Positions 35,110 to 46,502 of a stretch of DNA of 64,000 nucleotides are shown here, piece after piece; the first letter of the stretch is position 1; each line of letters begins with the position of its first letter. The notes beneath the pieces were generated by a model. That model was given only the letters and a program-made list of their open reading frames with translations. It was not told the origin of the DNA and ran no database searches. The position numbers were made by a program, and so were the translations under genes. Origin of the DNA: Cryptomeria japonica (taxonomy: Eukaryota > Streptophyta > Pinopsida > Cupressales > Cupressaceae); assembly GCF_030272615.1 (NCBI RefSeq), contig NC_081408.1, forward strand, positions 306,779,950-306,843,949, in the 5' to 3' direction.

Positions 35110-36192
35110 TGTTGACTCTAAATTTTACTTTGAAAACAAATAGCCTTATGGGAAATTCAGTGATGGGGGGCCTACTATGCAGAATTCACTGAATACCCTT
35201 CGGATTTGAGAAGTCGGCTCTTCCTTGGGGTTTGGGAAAAGGGAAAAGAAGGAAACTTAAAATAAAATGATCTATACTATGGAGGTGATGCGCCAGAACA
35301 TTTCATAAAAAGTGGATAGCATATAAAACTAGAAAAAACACACGGTTTTAAAGCCCATTCAACAATCTACATGCCCGAATAGAACTATAATTAAGATACA
35401 ATTAAGACTCTTTTGAAAAAACATAAAGAAACATATATCATGCATCCACCAGATAACAAGTGCACAACATAGTTTAATCGACAAAGTATTAGATAGATAT
35501 CTCTAAAGTCATCAACATACAGGAAAAAGCACAGAAAAGCCTATTCAAGCATCCAAAAAGAGGCAATCACAAAGGCCACGAGCACAATTTTGATTAACCT
35601 TCCTCTTGGGAAACTATAACAGCTGAAAATTATCTAAGATCCTTAATTGTTTTTCTTAAAAGTCTTGAACCCCTACAACAGGAAAAAAAAAGCATAAATA
35701 GAGCCCGCAGCTCTGCTTACAGCTCCAAAGTACACCAAATAGGCATAACCACCAATGAACAGAAAAACCAAGCCCTGTCATTTTGCGAGGTCACACCCAG
35801 CAAAACGGCTCTAAGGTTGTTGTTTTGCTTGTCTGTGACGATCTTCATACCAGCCCAAATAGAAAAGATTTAGCTAATCGCAGAAGAAAATGCGGCAAAC
35901 AGGGAGACCTCTTCTGCAAAACTTCTTCAAAAAGAAACACATCCGCCAGCGCGAAGATGCCAGGTGTCCCTTTCCTATTTGTGCTACAAGGTGGGCCCCA
36001 AAAAAATCCCAGTCAGCAAAGCCTCTCCATTTGTCGTCATCGCACTACTCCAATCCTTAAACACAAAAAATGAACCACCAGGGGCAACATCGAGATGACA
36101 CTTGTCCAATACGTCACGCACTGCTGGAAAGCTGAGAGAGGAAAAAAGGATACTCCGACCAAAAACTCATCCTGAGGATTTTAATGTGAACA
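35110..36192 (-). repeat. element III 5' LTR (right copy)
   Basis: This 1083-bp LTR is the full-length partner of 12454-13532. It directly precedes the gttct duplication at 36193-36197. Confidence 0.92.
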
Positions 36193-36197
36193 GTTCT

Positions 36198-37028
36198 CTG
36201 CCAAGAGAAAATCCTATTGAAGATCCCAAAGCTCTGTTAGGAGCTATACCCTACTAAAGGTAGTACCCTGTTAGGAGTAACCTCAGTAGAGGATTTCTGA
36301 ATCCAAACTAATGGATCACCTTGTTAGAGGATTTGTACAATGAATCTTGTTAGAGCTTACCTGGTTAGGGTATTTGACTATTGTAGTGATTAGAAAACAA
36401 CAAGTGGTGTGATCTAGAAGTAGCACAACTTTCTTGATTAGATCCTCTTCTACTCGCTCAAAACTACATCACCAATTTCATCACCAACATATTTTGCAAT
36501 GCCTTCAAATTTTATCTTGCATCATACCATATCATAAAAATTGCTCATCATAATATCATTATATAGACATTAGATTTCATGTTGGCTTAGAAATCATATC
36601 ACAATTTCCTAGGTGTAGTGTATTTGGACAATCAAACATAACTCATCACAAATTGCCGCCAAATTTGTTGGTTAGGGGTAACTCATCACACAATCAATGA
36701 ATATCGGTTGGAACACCTATATCGGTTTGGAGTTAACCACCATCAACATGTAAACTGATTGTCCTCCATTTGCTTCTTTTATTATTTTTGTTGAATCTCC
36801 AAGTTGGTGTCAAGCCATTTCTGCATGTACTGGTTGTCTACATATACCAGTTAGACACCTTCTCAAACCATCATAAACTAAACATCAATACCGGTTGCAA
36901 TACAAGTAACTTTAGAAGTAAATTGGTTTATCTTCACTAAGATGACAATGTGAACATATGTGTGTGTATACATGTTCCATCAACGACAACACATGAAGTC
37001 ATCCATTACAATCATCATCAAGCCAACA
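36198..37028 (-). repeat. element II 5' LTR, distal part
   Basis: This continues the LTR cut at 12453. It matches 6110-6921 in sequence and order and ends GCCAACA before the cagtg TSD (37029-37033). Confidence 0.9.
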
Positions 37029-37033
37029 CAGTG

Positions 37034-38220
37034 TGGCCTCGTGCACCTCATATCACATCGACATAATCCAAACTATTCTAGGCTAGACTGCTTCCATCAT
37101 ACACTCATCTTTATTTACTATAAAACATATAGTATTTTTATATTTTTCTACTATATAATTGGGAATTCTAGCCCTATGTTTTCATTTCCTCCTGAAAAGT
37201 TTGAAAAATGCCCATAAGTTTGCCTTTTGCTGCTTATCCCCTTGTCTATTCAAAATTTGGGTTATCTGTGTGGCTAGCAGTCGATCAAAAGCCCACTGTA
37301 TCTTACCAAAACCAGGAACAATATTCAAAAAGTAGAATGCCAAACAAATAACAAAAGACCCATACCGAAAAGTATTTTTCTTTTCCTTTTTAATTTTCTA
37401 AAGGTTTGTCATCAGCTCCTTCATCATCACACTACAAAGATCATAGTGTGCATCCTCCTTCACCATTTGATAAGCTATAAGAATATTATTATCAGAGAAA
37501 GAGTTCAACCGGTTTGACTGGTGAAATTTGTATCTGATTATCATTGCTGCAAATTTAACATCAATTTCTTTTATATCATCACCCCTCATAGAACGACCAT
37601 CAAAGGTGGTGTCGGTGAGTTTGCAGAGTTCAATGTTGGAGAGTTTAGGCCTAGGGTCGGGAAAACCTCCAACCTTATGCAGATAGGTGATGTTCTTGAT
37701 TACTTCCTCGGTGATCTTGTAGGGCCAGTCCAACCAGATAAATTCTCCATGAATACAACTGAGTATGTATCGACCCATTCCGCTTCATCGAATGTCGGGA
37801 AGTCTATAAATTGGGTATAACACTTATTTTGCAAATGGGCATTTTTGGCTTCAACTAGTTGTCAGTAATGAGATTCTCAGTGAATATGCAAGACAATTCA
37901 TAACCTCCGAGCTCCTTGATGTCACAATGGATGTATGCCCTAATGTCTTCAGTATGAATAACACCATGGAAGATGCTCAAAAATGCTCCCAATAGATCAT
38001 CCAAAAGAGATTTGAAAGGGTGCTTCTTGAATTTAGGGCGGGGCAGTTCTTTATTTCCAGCACCAAAGGAGTATCGATATTGGATGAAGAAGCCATGATT
38101 TACCAAAGAAGTGTCGAAACTAGGGTTTTGGCAAATGGTAAATACCTCAAGATTCTGTTGGATGATGATATCGCCTTTGAGTGTAGATGCTTGCACAATT
38201 CGCCTTTGGACTCTTGAAAT
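37034..38220 (-). pseudogene. element I ORF2, N-terminal part
   Basis: This is the upstream half of the unknown ORF2, cut by element II at 37033. An open stretch at 38196-37855 contains LLDDLLGAFLSIFHGVIHTED and YIHCDIKELGG. Another at 37778-37398 contains IEFIWLDWPYKITEEVI-like sequence and ends EDAHYDLCSVMMKELMTNL. Both have recognisable counterparts at 10327-9650 in element II. No known catalytic motif is visible. The other half is at 3616-5823. Confidence 0.62.
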
Positions 38221-38486
38221 GCTCTGGAAATTGCTCTTTTGAATGCTCGATCATTGTGTGAAGAAAATAACTTAACTTTTCCCTTTTTATCACCATTAAC
38301 CCTAATTTTCCACTATCATAAATGTTGTCGGTAAGTCTGACCAGATCGCATAATCTACAAGTAGGTTCTGGTAAACACCTGAAATCGTCTGAGTACCCAT
38401 CCGCAATTAGAATTCTCTGACTACAAATCTAATCTGGGGTGTTTGCATGATCTTCAATGATTTTCCTACCCCTAAGGTAGAGTGCC

Positions 38487-39600
38487 TTAGTTACCAGTTG
38501 TTCCTACTTCCGGTGTAGGACATGATGACTCTACTAGTTGTTCTATCAATTGTGTATCTGATCTCCTTACCCATCCTTTCTCATGTTGTTTTATGATATA
38601 TTCTACCTTTTCCTTTCCCTTCTCATCTACTTTTCCATTAGTTATCAGTGGTTTCTTACTCTTGCAATATTTAGCAAAATGTCCAATCTTGTTGCATTCA
38701 TAACAAACAATATTGTTCTTATGAATTTCTTTGTTAAGCCCTTGATTTCCTTGGTTTACATTTGATCTGCATTGGTTAGCCATATGTCCAAATCTACTAC
38801 ATGCATGACATCATACATTTCCAAGACCGGTGACTGGTGCATTGTTTAGATTATTCCTATTTCTGCACTAACTTGCTATATGACCATATTTATTGCAAAC
38901 AATGCATGTACAATTGAATTTGTGAGGATTAGGTTGTCTTACCAGTGATTTATGATTCTATTTGTTGGCATGATTTTGCTTCTGATCGGATGATTGATCT
39001 TGTTGTCCAATACCATAGCTTTCTCCTTCTTCATAACCAAGACCTCTCTTGTCATTAATATCTCTTTGACTCTTTAGTAGTTCATCAAGTTTTGCAGACC
39101 TGGCTTTAAACTTGTCTTTGTACTCATTTACAGTGATTAAATCACCTCTCATGATTATGATTTGTCTCTCAAGTCCTTGTTCATTATTTCAGGACTAGAT
39201 CAACTCAAGTTTCAACATGTCATTCTCCTGTGTCAGTCTATTGCACTCCTCAGATCTGTCCTTCAATGCTTGAGCTAGGTTTTCTTCATTATTCTTTATG
39301 TCTTCAATCTCCTTGCATATTCTCATGGTTAGGGCTTTCATCTAATTCTTCAAGATAGTGTTCTCCTGAGTGAGTTTTTGACATTGATCTTTCAAGGCAT
39401 CTTCTTCATCACTACTTTGATTATGCAGTTGATCATAGAGTTCCTTCCGCTTGGCTTGAACAATTGAAAGATTTCCTGTAATGAGATGATGTGTTCTCTG
39501 AATTTCATTAGTTAATTCTCCAGTTTATTGTTCTCCATCTTCTCATTATCAAGATCCTCAAGAGCAAGTTGAAGTTGTTGTTGCAGACCGGTTTCCATTG
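38487..39600 (-). pseudogene. element I gag-like CDS with CCHC knuckles
   Basis: It begins just after the primer site with a METGLQQQLQLALEDL-type helical start, then a Gln/Leu/Lys coiled coil (39600-39160) broken by stops. The middle carries DELLKSQRDINDKRGLGYEE. Three zinc knuckles follow: CIVCNKYGHIAS with a stop before its last Cys, CHACSRFGHMANQC (intact) and CYECNKIGHFAKYC (intact). The layout equals element II gag. It is the probable nucleocapsid protein of the family. Confidence 0.7.
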
Positions 39601-39651
39601 ATTCCAAGTTCTGGATCTTCCCCAAGTGGTTAAATTTCTTTCGAGGAACTA

Positions 39652-39664
39652 GGCTCTACTACCA
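39652..39664 (-). other. element I primer-binding site
   Basis: TGGTAGTAGAGCC on the minus strand lies two bases from the 5' LTR. It differs at two positions from TGGTATCAGAGCC, the initiator-Met tRNA complement. Confidence 0.82.
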
Positions 39665-39666
39665 AT

Positions 39667-40650
39667 TGTTGGAATCCAAGAACACTGAGAGAGGGGGATG
39701 AATCAGTGTTCTACCGGTAAAACTAATTCTGAACTTATTGCTTATGAACCATTTAACAGTAAATAAAATTAAAGTGCATAAAGCAAATAACCCATAAAGA
39801 AGAAACACCCTAACAACAATATTTATACATGGAAAACCATGCAAAGGGAAAAACCACAATGGGACCGATACCCATAATATCTATATACTTGATCAAGATA
39901 TATAAATATTACATTGAAGGGATTGCACATGCAATCAGGCTCACTACCTAGAGCTCACTGCTCAAATAGAAGTCTCACTGACTTACACAACATTACATAA
40001 TGATTACAAATAAAAATGAACTCATAAGATGCATCTGACCATGTTGGATAAGTTTTGGTTTAAGCTCTATTAATCCTCTATGCGTATTGGTTCATTGATA
40101 CTTTGTTCTGCTACCAGTTGAGACTGCGCATGTGAAACTATGCACAAAGGATTCCTTTCGCTAACCAAAAAGCCTACCATCAATTTCTAACTTATTCACA
40201 ACCAAAATCGCATTCCAACTCTCATTAAATCTATCCCTAAAATATCTCCTAAAATACCCTTTTAACTTGTTAAACATGTCGACCTCAATGAAGAATTATA
40301 AACCCGTCAGCTGTTGGATCACAAGGTATATCATGCATAATCCTGATGACCATGTCGGCCTTCAGACGCTACCAAAAATTCATTGAAATAAATTATTGGA
40401 GTCACAAGATATCTTAATCGGGTCCTATCCTTAATCGGGTTCCAAATACACGTTATCGGGACCAAGACTTAACTGGTTTTAAAGCAAAGTGTATATACCA
40501 GTTGTGTGTAGTGAATATCGGTTGACCCAATCAAAGAAAAATGATAAATCAATGAATCCTAATAGAAAATATTTGCACCTGAAGATGAGTTGCCATCAAT
40601 GACAACCCTAAATGTCATTTTCCTTACCAGATGAGTGTCAATTTCCAACA
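39667..40650 (-). repeat. element I 5' LTR (right copy)
   Basis: This 984-bp LTR has ends TGTTGGAATCC and TTCCAACA, partner of 2245-3242, followed by TSD atatc (40651-40655). It ends on the minus strand with a C-rich block (GATTCATCCCCCTCTCTCAG) close to the primer site. Confidence 0.9.
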
Positions 40651-40655
40651 ATATC

Positions 40656-41221
40656 ATGAATGAAATGCATGACATCATCTTCTCTACAAATGTTTTGATT
40701 TTTTTAAGATAGGCTCTAGGAGAATAAGGAGGATCTAGAGAGATAGAAATACCAATATTTTGACCTTGCCCCTCTTGGGAAAGGGTATGTGTGTGAGAAG
40801 AAAATGAGGTCATTTTTCTCTTCAATGCTTTCTCTCCATTAGAGAGATCATTGATAGGAGTATTAACTCTTTCTTCATTCACATTAAATACCCTAAGAGA
40901 GGTACAAGTATTAATTTTCTCATTGTCATCTCTAGGGTTATGATCCACAAAAGCTTTTAGGTGATCTACGTTTGAAACACATTTACCCAAAAACATCACC
41001 ATAACACAACGCACATGATAAATGAAAGATTTGAGATTTAATCTATGAAAAGGAATCAACTTGGAAATTAAAAGAATGCAATATGTCCAAGTGTTATGAA
41101 TAAAAAGAAGTAACATGAGGTGAAAGAAGACATTACCAAACACATGATTATAATAAATGTACGTAACAAGCAATGTAATCATATGTGAAATAGCAAATAG
41201 GTTAAATCCATTAATTTCCAT
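40656..41221 (-). pseudogene. decayed gag-like ORF, upstream half
   Basis: The frame is open from 41221 (MEINGFNLFAISHM) to the element I insertion. The N-terminal part is hydrophobic and Ile/His/Tyr-rich, followed by a charged region (DHNPRDDNEKINTCTSLR) and LDPPYSPRAYLKKIKTFVE. It joins 2239-1384 once element I is removed. I cannot assign a family with certainty. The downstream Cys/His cluster favours a retroelement gag. Confidence 0.4.
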
Positions 41222-42000
41222 GATTAATGTTGAAATTTAAGTTCAAGCAAATTATTTAAAAATAAATTAGGATTTTATAATAAAACCACTTAATTTATTT
41301 AAATTGATGAAGTTCAAATTTGATTTTTTTTTTGAAAAATGTGAAAATGAGAATTTGAATGTTGAGATTTGAAAATTGAAATTTGAATAATTCAAAATTT
41401 TAGAAAAAAGATTATTCAATTTTTGAAAAATTATGCAACCTTCTAGGAAATTTAAATTTATACTTAGGGCCTTGAAAATAATCTCTTGATTTAAATTTAA
41501 AACTACCCACTAGAAGATTTGAATTTGTCCAACAAAAAATTAATTTTGAAATTTGAGAATTGAGAGGATTAATTTAATTTAAAAATTAGGGTTCTTTTAA
41601 TTAACCTCTTAATTTTTAAAATTTTCTTCAAGAGAAGTAAATTTATAATTAGGGTCTTGTAGAAAGAACCACTTAATTTAAGTTTAAATTTGAAAATAGA
41701 TCTAAGATTGGGATTTGGAACAAGATGAGTTTAAATTTAGAAATTAGGGTTTGTTTAATTAACCACTTAATTTAAAATTAAAATTTGATCCAAGGTTGCA
41801 AATTTGAATTTGAATTTTAATTAGCAACCAAATTTGAAGACGGAAATTCAAAATTTAAATAACCCACAAGTTCAAGTTAAAAATTTAATCATTAGGGTTT
41901 TTGAAATTAACCACTTAATTTTAAAAATTAATAGTGAAATTTGACTTAATTTGAATTTGCAAATTGTAAAGTGGAAAATTTAACCCTAGTGACTCCCCAC
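41222..42000. repeat. AT-rich tract with recurring ACCACTTAATTT motif
   Basis: No gene is seen. The phrase AACCACTTAATTT (or CTTAATTTTT) recurs near 41285, 41605, 41669, 41761 and 41910, usually after AGGGTTTTT-like sequence and followed by AAATTTGAATTT. This looks like a degenerate tandem array of an A/T-rich unit with irregular spacing. Confidence 0.6.
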
Positions 42001-42574
42001 CTAGGAGAGAGAACAAGGATAACTTGGGAGAAACTTCACATTCAAAAGAGGGACTTGAATCCACTAGATCCAAATCCAAGGAGAACAAGGATATGAATTT
42101 CAAGTGGATTGCAAGGGTTGGAAAGTGATTTGCCACTTTTGTAAATAGATATGCTGACGTGTTGACTATGTATAAAAGGGAGATAAAATGATTGAAATGG
42201 GGAGCTACCAGTTTGGGATCCCGTTGTAATTTTGAATCTAAGATATTCAGACTGATACGGATCTGCCCTGCAAATTTGGAGAAAAGTCATTGGGACTGTG
42301 TTGAAAGTGCACATGGTCCTCCGAAAAATACACATGCCAAAAAGGGTTTTTTTGTCTCTGTAAATGGAGTCCAATCCTACAATTATAGTTGCTCACCTAC
42401 AACCTACACACAGAAAAGAGGGGAAAAAGGATTATGGATAGGGGTTTGCCTCAGTCAAACCTCGGTTGAGGAATCAACCTTAAAAGAAAGTAATTGCAAT
42501 ACTTAAATATACAGGTGTCGAGGGATGGGGCACTGAGTGGGCCTGTATGGCTATAGTGTGGCCTACCAAGTGGT
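42001..42574 (+). other. LTR-like promoter region, no gene
   Basis: A TATA-type phrase, TATGTATAAAAGGG, occurs near 42168-42181. Downstream sequence resembles a transcribed leader, but I found no matching second copy. It is probably a diverged LTR or leader of the outermost element. Confidence 0.35.
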
Positions 42575-43941
42575 TGTTGGCATGATTGGCATAATTGATG
42601 CAGATGAATAATGGTGACTAAACCGGTAAAGGACTGTTTGTGATGACATTGTGATGAAGAGATTGATATTGTATGATCGGATGACTTTGATCAATTATTT
42701 GTGTTCTCGTTGATGGCAACTGATGTTTACTATGTTGTATTTTTGCTAGGGTTTAAGGACCGATAAAGAATTATCTTAACCGGTAATAATTTTATTGGTA
42801 TTTTGATGATGTTTTGGTTGTCATTGATGGACACACACTACTTGATGTATGAGTTATGCTCAACCGGTAGTTGTTCCAACTTGTATTGTATGTCATTGAA
42901 TGTGTAGTCTTTAGACTATTGGTATTTTGTAGGAGATGGTTTACTGGTCACAGATTGACTGAAGACCCCAAGCGGTATGAAGACCCCAAGAGGTACGAGG
43001 ATCTCAATCGGAACGAAGGACCCGAGCGGTAGTTAATTTTTTATTAGAACACTACGATCTTCCAGTCTTCATTTTTGACAACCGATAATCGGTATATTGT
43101 ATCAACCAATATATATCTGTGATGAGTTACCAATCGGTAGTATTGTAATATGTGATGAGTTATCATCCACCGACACTTTGGTGATGTTTTTTGTGTCATG
43201 TTACCAAATGTGTCTAGATGCACTATACCTAGGAACTTGTAGTCTAATCTTATTGGACCAACATGAAATCAAATTCCTTTATAAGGACATCATGTCTAGG
43301 TTTTGTATGCGATACAGAAAAGGAAAGGTTATTATGTGCGATCATTGACGAGAAGGTTAGGTCTATGTAAAGAGATAGAGTGTGGAGATATAGAAGACTG
43401 AAGTAATGCTGAAATGCATTAACAAGGAGTTGTCAAGGATCTAATTAAGCATAATGTGCTATTATCTAGATCATTCACTTGTTGATTACTCACAACTTCG
43501 ACAATCTAAGGCCCTTAACCGGGTAGGCTCAACAAAGCCTTTGTAAATCCTATAACAAGGTGGTTCACAACTGTGGATCTTAAATCCTCTAACAGGTAGT
43601 CTTTAACATGACTTAACTCCTAACAGAGATCTAGATTCCTAACAGGATCTATTCTGGTGAAGAATATTGTATGACCTTAACCAGTCTGTTTACTATTCTG
43701 CAAATAGTTACTTGTGAGTTTCTGCTTATCGTGGTTTTTCCCATTTGGGTTTCCACATCAAAGATCTTATGCTATGGTGATTGTGCTCTTGTGGGTGAAA
43801 GCTTTGTTTGCTATTTGGTTTGCATTTATCTTAACCGATTTATTAGTGAATCTGCTACATCGGTTATCCGCTAAATTTTTTAAGAGTTTGTTTACAATAT
43901 TTTTTGGCATACTAATTCACCCCCTCTCTTAGTATTCATCA
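42575..43941 (+). repeat. LTR of copia type, first copy
   Basis: The segment starts TGTTGGCATGATTGG and ends TTCATCA. It carries, in order, CTTAACCGGGTAGGC and AATCCTCTAACAGG phrases, GTGGTTTTTCCCATTTGGG, and a C-rich block (ATTCACCCCCTCTC) before its end, as in elements I, II and the next LTR. The sequence after it (GGTTTGGCGGTGATC) is a poor primer site. Its internal region is lost, so it is a lone or truncated LTR. Confidence 0.6.
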
Positions 43942-43978
43942 GATTTTTGGTTTGGCGGTGATCTACATCAAATTAAAA

Positions 43979-45004
43979 TGTTGGTGATGACCTGGCACAA
44001 ACCATGTGAAGTGTTTGAAAGATGTTTTGGCGCATTTGGAGAGCGAATTTCTTTGGAATATGCAAAGTGCTTAGCGGAGTGTTCTAAGGGTTTAAATTTG
44101 TATCAGATCGAGATGCGATGATAATTCAAAAATTGTAATTGACTTCTAATTGATTATATGATCCATATGATGATCAATGATAATCTATAATAAGTTGTAA
44201 AAGATTTGTGATGATCTATGTTGTAAGTCTTAGAGTTTTGTAACTGACTAAGTTGAAAATGTTATTTATGTCAATATAGTTGATGTTTGTTGTGTCGGTG
44301 GTTTTGAGAAAAGTGTGAAGCCGAACCATAGATATGCCAAAGAGTAGCAAATTTGGAGTTTAATTGGATCTAATCAAGCAATCAGTTAAGTGTTGTACTC
44401 AAATCATTCACTGTTGTTCTCTAACAATTGCAACAGTCAAAATCCCTTAACTGGGTAGGTCCTAACAAGCCTGACATTGTAAATCCGTTAAACAGGTAGC
44501 TCTATATCAAAGTGTTAAATCCTCTCATGAGGTTGATCCTAACAGGTCAAAGCTCCTAACATGGCTCATCATCTAAATCCCTTAACCAGGTGACTCCTAA
44601 CAGGGACTGCTCCTAACAGGGCATCATTGTAAGCTTCTAACCAGGCTAGGCTCCTAATAGGGCGCATTCTGAAAGAGTGCACAATTTTTGTGGGTACCAA
44701 TTCCCACCGTGGTTTTTCCCTACTTGGGTTTCCATGTGAAAAACATGGTGTTCATATGGTGAATGTTTTTATGTGTTGTTATGTTTTACTTTCAGTTTAT
44801 GCATATTGATGAACACTTAATGAGTTGTTATGATAAACCAGTTTAACAGCTGGTTATAAGTGACTACCGGTAATGGTAAAGAGTTTATTACTGGTTTATG
44901 TTTGATTTGAAGAATTTTTATAAGTTCAAGTTTTGAGATTGAAATTATTGTTAAAACCGATTCACCCCCCCTCTGAGTATTAACCAGATCCTCTAAGATT
45001 AACA
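43979..45004 (+). repeat. 5' LTR of the copia element
   Basis: The 1026-bp LTR has ends TGTTGGTGATG and AAGATTAACA, followed after two bases by a perfect primer site. It shares its second half with 42575-43941 and with the element I/II LTRs (repeated CCTAACAGGG phrases, TTTTTCCCTACTTGGG, CGATTCACCCCCCC). No 3' partner lies in the window. Confidence 0.75.
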
Positions 45005-45006
45005 AT

Positions 45007-45018
45007 TGGTATCAGAGC
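45007..45018 (+). other. copia primer-binding site
   Basis: TGGTATCAGAGC exactly matches the initiator methionine tRNA complement used by most plant Ty1/copia elements. Confidence 0.92.
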
Positions 45019-45074
45019 ATTGGTCCTCTATGTGTAGAAAGCTTAACAGCTTGAGGGAAAGATCCTGAAGAAAG

Positions 45075-45980
45075 ATGATGAAGGAGGGTCCCAAGTTTAC
45101 CAAGGACAACTACCAGATATGGAAAGACTGGATGAAGATATACATTAAAGGATTGGGTGCTCAATATTGGAATCATGTGTTAACCAAGTATGTTGCTCCT
45201 ACTACTAGCCCCTTGACACCGGATGAGCTTAAAGAACAACAAGAAAACATTCAAGCCTTGGAAGCAATTGTAAGTACTTTATCTAATTTTGAGTATATAG
45301 ATGTTCATGGATTAGAAACTGCATTTGAAGTATGGGAGAAATTAGAATTGATTTATGGAGGAGATGAACATGTTCAAAGAGCAAAAGAAGAAAGTTTAAG
45401 AGACAAATTTGGTGACATGAAAATGGCTGATGGTGAGAACATTGCACAATATGGTCAAAGGATTAAAGAAGTTGTAGGTGGCATTAAGAGTGTTGGAGGT
45501 AAGATTGATGATGATATTGTTGTTAGTAAAATGCTTAGAACTCTCCTACCACAATATGCTATTAGAGTTTCTGCAATTCAAGAACTGAGATCTATCGCTA
45601 AAGATAAAGTCATTGTTGATTCTCTTATTGGAAAGTTTACTGCATTTGAGTTAAACAACTTTGATAATAGTGTTTCAAAATCGTCTGAATATTTTTTTAA
45701 AGCTTTTGCAACCAGTACATCTATTAGGAAAGGAAAGGATATTTACCATAATCATGACTGCAGGTCTAGTCATGGCGGTAGTAGAGGTGAGGATGATAAT
45801 GAAGATCATCTAATGGAACTTGAGGCACTATTGGCTAAAAGATCTCCTAGAGGCACTGATAAATATAACAGTAAATTACCCTTGAAGTATTTTACCTGCA
45901 ATAAGATTCAACACATTTCTGCAAATTATCCTAACTGTGATAGAAAAGAAAAGTTCAAGAAATTCAAAGGAAAAGGATAG
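45075..45980 (+). pseudogene. copia gag
   Basis: The 301 codons are open from MMKEGPKFTKDNYQIWKDWM. The UBN2-type gag core is clear: WKDWMKIYIKGLGAQYW, AFEVWEKLELIYGG and VSKMLRTLLPQYAIRVSAI. A degraded knuckle near the end (FTCNKIQHISANYPNC) has C-x2-N where the family has C-x2-C and lacks a regular spacing. A TAG stop after FKKFKGKG separates it from the protease. It is the best preserved CDS in the window. Confidence 0.88.
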
Positions 45981-46502
45981 AAACATTGCTATGTTGCAGT
46001 TGATGAAGGAGTAACTAATGAAGAATCAGAAGATGATGACAATGAGGAGATAGTGTTTGTTGTTGTGAAGGAAGATCCAACTGATGAAAAGGCATTGGCG
46101 TCTCACATGGATAGTAGTGATGAATGGATAATAGATAGTGGTTGCTCACACCACATGACCGGTGATAGAAATAAGTTCTCATCCCTTGAAGAATTTGATG
46201 GCGGTGTGGTAAAATTTGGTAACACACCCTGCATGGTTAAAGGTAAAGGAACTATTTCATTAAATGGAAAAAGCAATGCAGATGATGTCTTTTGGGTTAA
46301 TAGATTAAGACATAACCTTTTGAATGTTGGTCAATTAAATGATAAGGGATATCTTCTAGAATTTAAAAGTGGAGTGTGCAGGATTCTTGGAAGTAATGGA
46401 GAATTGAGTGCTACTAGAAAGCGGACAAGAGGTAATCTATTTCATCTGAATACTAATGTGAATATTTGTTTGGTGGCAAAGATTAAATATGACGGGTTAT
46501 GA
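45981..46502 (+). pseudogene. copia protease and GAG-pre-integrase
   Basis: This continues the same polyprotein after the stop. The linker is acidic (EESEDDDNEEIVFVV). The protease active site is WIIDSGCSHHMTGD, and the usual FGNTPCMVKGKGTISL and RHNLLNVGQLNDKGY follow. GAG-pre-integrase sequence (RGNLFHLN) leads to a stop after KIKYDGL at 46500. Confidence 0.85.

Larger units (their letters stand above)
12454..36192 (-). mobile_element. element III: Tat-like Ty3/gypsy retrotransposon
   Basis: The LTRs at 12454-13532 and 35110-36192 (TGTTGAC...GTGAACA) are flanked by a perfect gttct duplication (12449-12453, 36193-36197). Minus-strand order is gag, protease, RNase H-like domain, RT, integrase, antisense ORF and sense 3' ORF. 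Integrase after RT places it in Ty3/gypsy. The extra RNase H and extra ORFs between integrase and the 3' LTR point to the Tat group. About nine differences in the first 110 bp of the two LTRs mean an old insertion. Every gene carries stops or frameshifts. Confidence 0.88.
5829..37028 (-). mobile_element. element II: pol-less LTR retrotransposon, interrupted
   Basis: This is a sister of element I, inserted into its ORF2. The left LTR starts TGGTAGACTT, the right LTR ends GCCAACA, and a perfect 5-bp duplication, cagtg, flanks them (5824-5828 and 37029-37033). Without element III it is about 7.45 kb with about 5.26 kb internal. The order on the minus strand is 5' LTR, tRNA-iMet-type primer site, gag-like CDS, ORF2, polypurine tract and 3' LTR. 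No pol domains are seen. Its 5' LTR was later split by element III. Confidence 0.87.
2245..40650 (-). mobile_element. element I: pol-less LTR retrotransposon, interrupted
   Basis: Both ends are defined. The left LTR begins TGTTGGAATCC and the right LTR ends CCAACA. A perfect 5-bp duplication, atatc, flanks the pair at 2240-2244 and 40651-40655. A primer site sits beside the right LTR and a polypurine tract (minus strand) beside the left, so the element is transcribed on the minus strand. Without element II (5829-37028 and one TSD copy) it is about 7.2 kb, with about 5.2 kb internal. The internal region carries a gag-like CDS and a second long ORF. I see no protease, integrase or RT motifs. 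Confidence 0.85.
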
